From an uncultured Eubacterium sp. (GTDB taxonomy: Bacteria > Bacillota > Clostridia > Lachnospirales > Lachnospiraceae), in the NCBI RefSeq assembly GCF_937958975.1, contig NZ_CALGRE010000041.1:1-64000 (forward strand): a stretch of DNA of 64,000 bases, given 5' to 3'. This document shows, piece by piece, positions 61,321-64,000 of this stretch; position 1 is the first letter of the stretch; each line of letters starts with the position of its first letter. The position numbers and the translations under genes were made by a program. The notes beneath the pieces were generated by a model. The model saw only the letters and a program-made list of their open reading frames with translations, did no database searches and was not told the DNA's origin.

Positions 61321-61579
61321 AATAACCTCCCTAAAATAAGTCTTTTGTTCCCAGAAAATACAAATTAGTATCAAGTTTGTTTTACTTTGGTAATTGCTGT
61401 GATTGTTAAATTTACCACAGTCACCGGATTACCGGACTTTCTGGAAAATTTAACTACATAAGGTGTATCTTAACATATTATTGTAAATATTTGAATATTA
61501 TGTTTGTTAAAAGTGTACAGAATGTCACGAAACATATTGTAAAAATTGTTAGAAAGGATAATAAAAATGTTTTTATTTA
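61321..61579. other. AT-rich intergenic region
   Basis: Spacer between divergent plsC and the exported CBM-like protein. No open frame or RNA structure seen apart from the + strand promoter that follows at 61580. Confidence 0.5.
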
Positions 61580-61608
61580 TTGAACAAATATAGTCTTCGT
61601 GCTATACT
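61580..61608 (+). promoter_or_regulatory. Promoter of the exported CBM-like gene
   Basis: TTGAAC (61580-61585), 17 bases, TATACT (61603-61608). A short GAAC.GTTC hairpin follows in the leader before AGGAGGA. Confidence 0.75.
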
Positions 61609-61658
61609 CATTTTATATATTGAACGATAAAAGTTCGCATATAAGAGGAGGAAATAAA

Positions 61659-62423
61659 ATGAAGGTATTAAAAAGAATTGCCGCATTAGCAGCTACAGTA
61701 GCACTTACAGTTGGTATGAGTGCAAACTGTTTTGCAGCAGGCACATGGGGACATTACATAGGTTTCTCTGAAGGAAATGTCTGGTATGAGGCATCAGAAG
61801 GTTCCTTTAAAGAAAACTCAGCAACAGGCTGGACAGCTACGATGGATACAATCGGCTGGGGCGGCGTTTGGGGATATCAGGTATTCCAGGATGGCGACTC
61901 AAAGGTCAGCATTAAAAAAGGTGAGCAGTATACACTGAAATGTACATTAAAGTCAAGTAAGTTAGATAAATGGGTTGTTATTAAGATTGCAACAAAGGAT
62001 AACATTGCTTTTGCTAAATGGGTTAAAGTAAAGAAAGGAAGCAGCGTTACTGTAGATGAAACATTTACAGCAAAATGCGACGCAAATTCAATCTACTTCG
62101 GTTTAGGTGGAGACTTTGGTGATAGAGATGACGAAAAAGAACTCTATAAATGGGCTGAAGGCGGACAGAAATCTATCAGTGATGGAGATGGAGACGCAGC
62201 TGGAAAATCTACAGTTGTGACATGTAGTGATTATTCATTAGCAGCAGCAGGTGCAACGAATAATGAGCCGGCTACAAATGCAGGTACAAGCACAACAACA
62301 CCGGCAAACAATAACTCATCTACAGTTGCTACAGGTGATTTTGAACCAATTGCATGTGCAGCAGCAGCAATTATTGCAGGTGCAGTTATCGTTGTTTTCG
62401 CAAGAAAAAGAGATGCTGAATAA
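61659..62423 (+). CDS. Exported carbohydrate-binding-like protein with C-terminal membrane anchor
   Basis: 254 aa. Signal peptide ending CFAA, then a jelly-roll-like domain of about 150 residues rich in Trp and Gly (GHYIGFSEGNVWYEASEG, IGWGGVWGYQVFQDGD, KKGEQYTLKCTLKSSK) in the manner of CBM4/9-type modules. A Thr/Asn-rich linker (about 200-225) leads to VATGDFEP, a hydrophobic helix (CAAAAIIAGAVIVVF) and ARKRDAE: an ATGD-type sorting signal lacking the usual Pro. Next to a sugar ABC transporter, so glycan capture at the surface is a reasonable inference. Confidence 0.82.
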   Translation: MKVLKRIAALAATVALTVGMSANCFAAGTWGHYIGFSEGNVWYEASEGSFKENSATGWTATMDTIGWGGVWGYQVFQDGDSKVSIKKGEQYTLKCTLKSSKLDKWVVIKIATKDNIAFAKWVKVKKGSSVTVDETFTAKCDANSIYFGLGGDFGDRDDEKELYKWAEGGQKSISDGDGDAAGKSTVVTCSDYSLAAAGATNNEPATNAGTSTTTPANNNSSTVATGDFEPIACAAAAIIAGAVIVVFARKRDAE

Positions 62424-62441
62424 TTCTAAATAGAAATGTAG

Positions 62442-62474
62442 AAAAAAAGAACCTAGTTGTAGGTTCTTTTTTTT
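62442..62474 (+). terminator. Terminator after the exported CBM-like gene
   Basis: AAAAGAACCTA/TAGGTTCTTTT with GTTG centre and a run of T. Confidence 0.9.
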
Positions 62475-62512
62475 GTCCCCTTTTATCATATTCCCAATAT
62501 CATGTATTTGTA

Positions 62513-62691
62513 ATAAAAACGTTTCACAAAATATTGTGATTATGAATAAGTATACAAAAAAAGCTTGTGAAAAATAGTAAAATTATATGACAGCCATGCA
62601 TTACACATTGTTAAAATATAACAAGAAAAAATAGACTAAAATCGTTTTTAACAGTTGATTTGTACATATGCTTGTGATAAAATCGTTTTAA
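62513..62691 (+). promoter_or_regulatory. Promoter with LacI/CcpA-type operator palindromes
   Basis: TTGATT (62655), 17 bases, TAAAAT (62678). Two nearly identical palindromes TAAAATCGTTTTTA (62637-62650) and TAAAATCGTTTTAA (62678-62691) centre on CG and lie 41 bases apart, flanking the -35 and covering the -10. A third, TAAAAACGTTTCAC, is at 62513-62526. They agree with the cre/LacI-family half-site layout. Confidence 0.6.
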
Positions 62692-62756
62692 GAATATCAC
62701 TATGTGGATTCTAATGTAGGTGAATAAATTTTTTCAAAATGAAGGAGGATGTTAGA

Positions 62757-64000
62757 ATGAAAAAATTAGGCCGTAAAGCATTAGCTTTAACCTTATCATT
62801 GACACTTGGTGCGTCAATGGTATTAACAGGATGTGGTGATTCCGATAAGAAAGGCTCAGATAAGAAGAGCGGAGACGATTTAGGAATTACAACAGGATTA
62901 GCAAAAGATACAACTGGAGAAGTATCTATTATGGTATGGTCTGGTGATGGAGAATATTATGAGGATATCGGAAATCCTGACAGCGCGGCAGGTAAGAAGT
63001 TATCGGACCCTAAGAAGATTGTTGCAAGTAATGTAGCACAGGTTTATGCAGTGGCACAGAAATTCCACGAGTCATATCCGAACATTAAAATTAATCTTTG
63101 GTCAAAAGTCGGTGACCCTGACCAGTACAACACATCACCTTGGGAGCAGGAAATGGAAAACTTCCAGGCTAAGTACGGAAAGTATCCGGATATCTGGGGT
63201 TCAACAAATGTGACAAACGATATTAAAAAAGGCTTAGTTGCCGATTTGTCTGTTTATAAAGACGACGAAACATACAAGAAATATAATCAGTCACTCATGA
63301 ATAATCTTAATTATTATGGATTTCAGGCAGGTCTTCCATCATATACGATTCCGGGTGGTATCTGGATTAATAAAGCGTTAGCTGAGGACAATAATATTAA
63401 CGTTCCAAAGGCTGACTGGACAATTGACGAATATACACGTTTTGTATCAAAGGCTGATGGAAAGTCATTCTGGGGTTCCAAAGGTACTCCTGTAAATATT
63501 GTTAACCTTGGTACGAACACAATTAACAAAATGATTACAGAAAATAATAAGGTTGATTTGAACAGTGACGAAGTAAAATCACTTTTGAAATATTTCCCTA
63601 AGTGGGCTGAAAAATCAATTGACGTAGCAGCAGGCGCAGGAAATATTACAAAGGATATTGTAAAAGAATGTTCAGCATATAGCTGGTACTATTTCACAAA
63701 CAACAGAGCATTGGTTAACTTTGAAGACCCTTGGTTCCTTACAGCAGGTGCTGATGAATCAGCAAAGGATAGCGATGCATACATCAAATCATCTGATTGG
63801 GATATTTACCCATATCCATCAACAGATTACTGTGAGAATACTATTAAATTAATTATGGATCCAATTTGTCTTCATAATTATGCATTAGACGATAAGAATG
63901 CTGAGTGGAGTGATGAAGAAAAGGCTAAACTCGATGTTACATACACATTTGCTTCATTCTGGACAGCAAGTACAGCTGCAAGAAAGGCAGTATTCGACCA
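62757..64000 (+). CDS. Sugar ABC transporter substrate-binding lipoprotein, 3'-truncated by window edge
   Basis: 414 codons visible, no stop before the window end. AAGGAGG nine bases before ATG 62757. Lipoprotein signal with MVLTGCG (Cys about 25), Lys/Asp-rich spacer, then a family 1 solute-binding fold: SIMVWSGDGEYYEDIG, AVAQKFHESYPNIKINLWSK, WGSTNVTNDIKKGLVADLSVY, YTIPGGIWINKALAEDNNI and TIDEYTRFVSKADG. Such proteins feed oligosaccharide ABC permeases, expected downstream outside the window. LacI/CcpA-type operators upstream suggest sugar-specific and catabolite control. Confidence 0.93.
   Translation, partial: MKKLGRKALALTLSLTLGASMVLTGCGDSDKKGSDKKSGDDLGITTGLAKDTTGEVSIMVWSGDGEYYEDIGNPDSAAGKKLSDPKKIVASNVAQVYAVAQKFHESYPNIKINLWSKVGDPDQYNTSPWEQEMENFQAKYGKYPDIWGSTNVTNDIKKGLVADLSVYKDDETYKKYNQSLMNNLNYYGFQAGLPSYTIPGGIWINKALAEDNNINVPKADWTIDEYTRFVSKADGKSFWGSKGTPVNIVNLGTNTINKMITENNKVDLNSDEVKSLLKYFPKWAEKSIDVAAGAGNITKDIVKECSAYSWYYFTNNRALVNFEDPWFLTAGADESAKDSDAYIKSSDWDIYPYPSTDYCENTIKLIMDPICLHNYALDDKNAEWSDEEKAKLDVTYTFASFWTASTAARKAVFD

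Noticed and set aside
1..64000. CRISPR arrays, tRNA or rRNA genes, intact transposases, prophage
   Set aside because: None were seen on reading; no spaced repeat arrays, no cloverleaf motifs such as GGTTCGAATCC with fitting arms, and no transposase or phage proteins among the frames.

Overview
The window is a low-GC Firmicutes chromosome segment, most likely from a spore-forming Lachnospiraceae-type clostridium. This is inferred from gene order, split transketolase, large Bacillus-type SRP RNA, T-box and SAM-I leaders, and the sporulation genes sipL, spoIIR and cotS-like. Coding density is high and nearly all genes are on the + strand. Both ends are cut: uvrC lacks its start and a sugar-binding lipoprotein lacks its end.

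Layout. 1-6.8 kb: uvrC, hprK, a ROK glucokinase, murB, rapZ, whiA and a Crh-like HPr without His15. 6.9-11.6 kb: a free-standing RNA resembling T-box stem I, dnaE and a SpoU methyltransferase. 11.6-15.7 kb: mecA (minus strand), a pseudoknotted attenuator-like leader, a GH18 lipoprotein, a small unknown gene and tadA. 15.7-18.3 kb: SRP RNA, then an AT-rich accessory patch with a long hairpin element, an RHS-repeat remnant and a two-gene exported operon. 18.4-25.3 kb: dnaX, ybaB, recR, a large TPR/acidic/P-loop protein and split transketolase. 25.5-35.9 kb: Amt-PII fusion, MATE transporter, a sigma-like protein without region 4, membrane and redox proteins, dinB, an AroK-like kinase and an M23 peptidase. 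36-42.5 kb: murA, a leucine T-box, a LeuA-AraC fusion, an FN3 lipoprotein, a SAM-I riboswitch, a palindromic block and metK. 42.6-43 kb: a type I toxin-antitoxin module too small for ordinary ORF calling. 43-54.7 kb: PLP salvage kinase with divergent MocR regulator, cca, CotS-like pseudokinase, phosphoglucomutase, sipL, ispE, spoIIR, murI and a DUF1934 protein. 54.7-60 kb: a complete agr-type quorum-sensing locus (response regulator, kinase, AgrD, AgrB) followed by three exported surface-type proteins. 60-64 kb: a membrane protein, plsC, an exported CBM-like protein and the start of a sugar ABC transporter with LacI/CcpA-like operators.

The most unusual items are the 2-isopropylmalate synthase fused to an AraC-type DNA-binding domain behind a leucine T-box, the orphan T-box-like RNA, the type I toxin-antitoxin pair, the agr locus with its exported gene cluster, the structured leader before the GH18 gene, and several family members missing key residues (Crh-like HPr, RapZ, AroK-like, CotS-like, sigma-like protein). 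All functional calls come from reading sequence and motifs; no database search was run.
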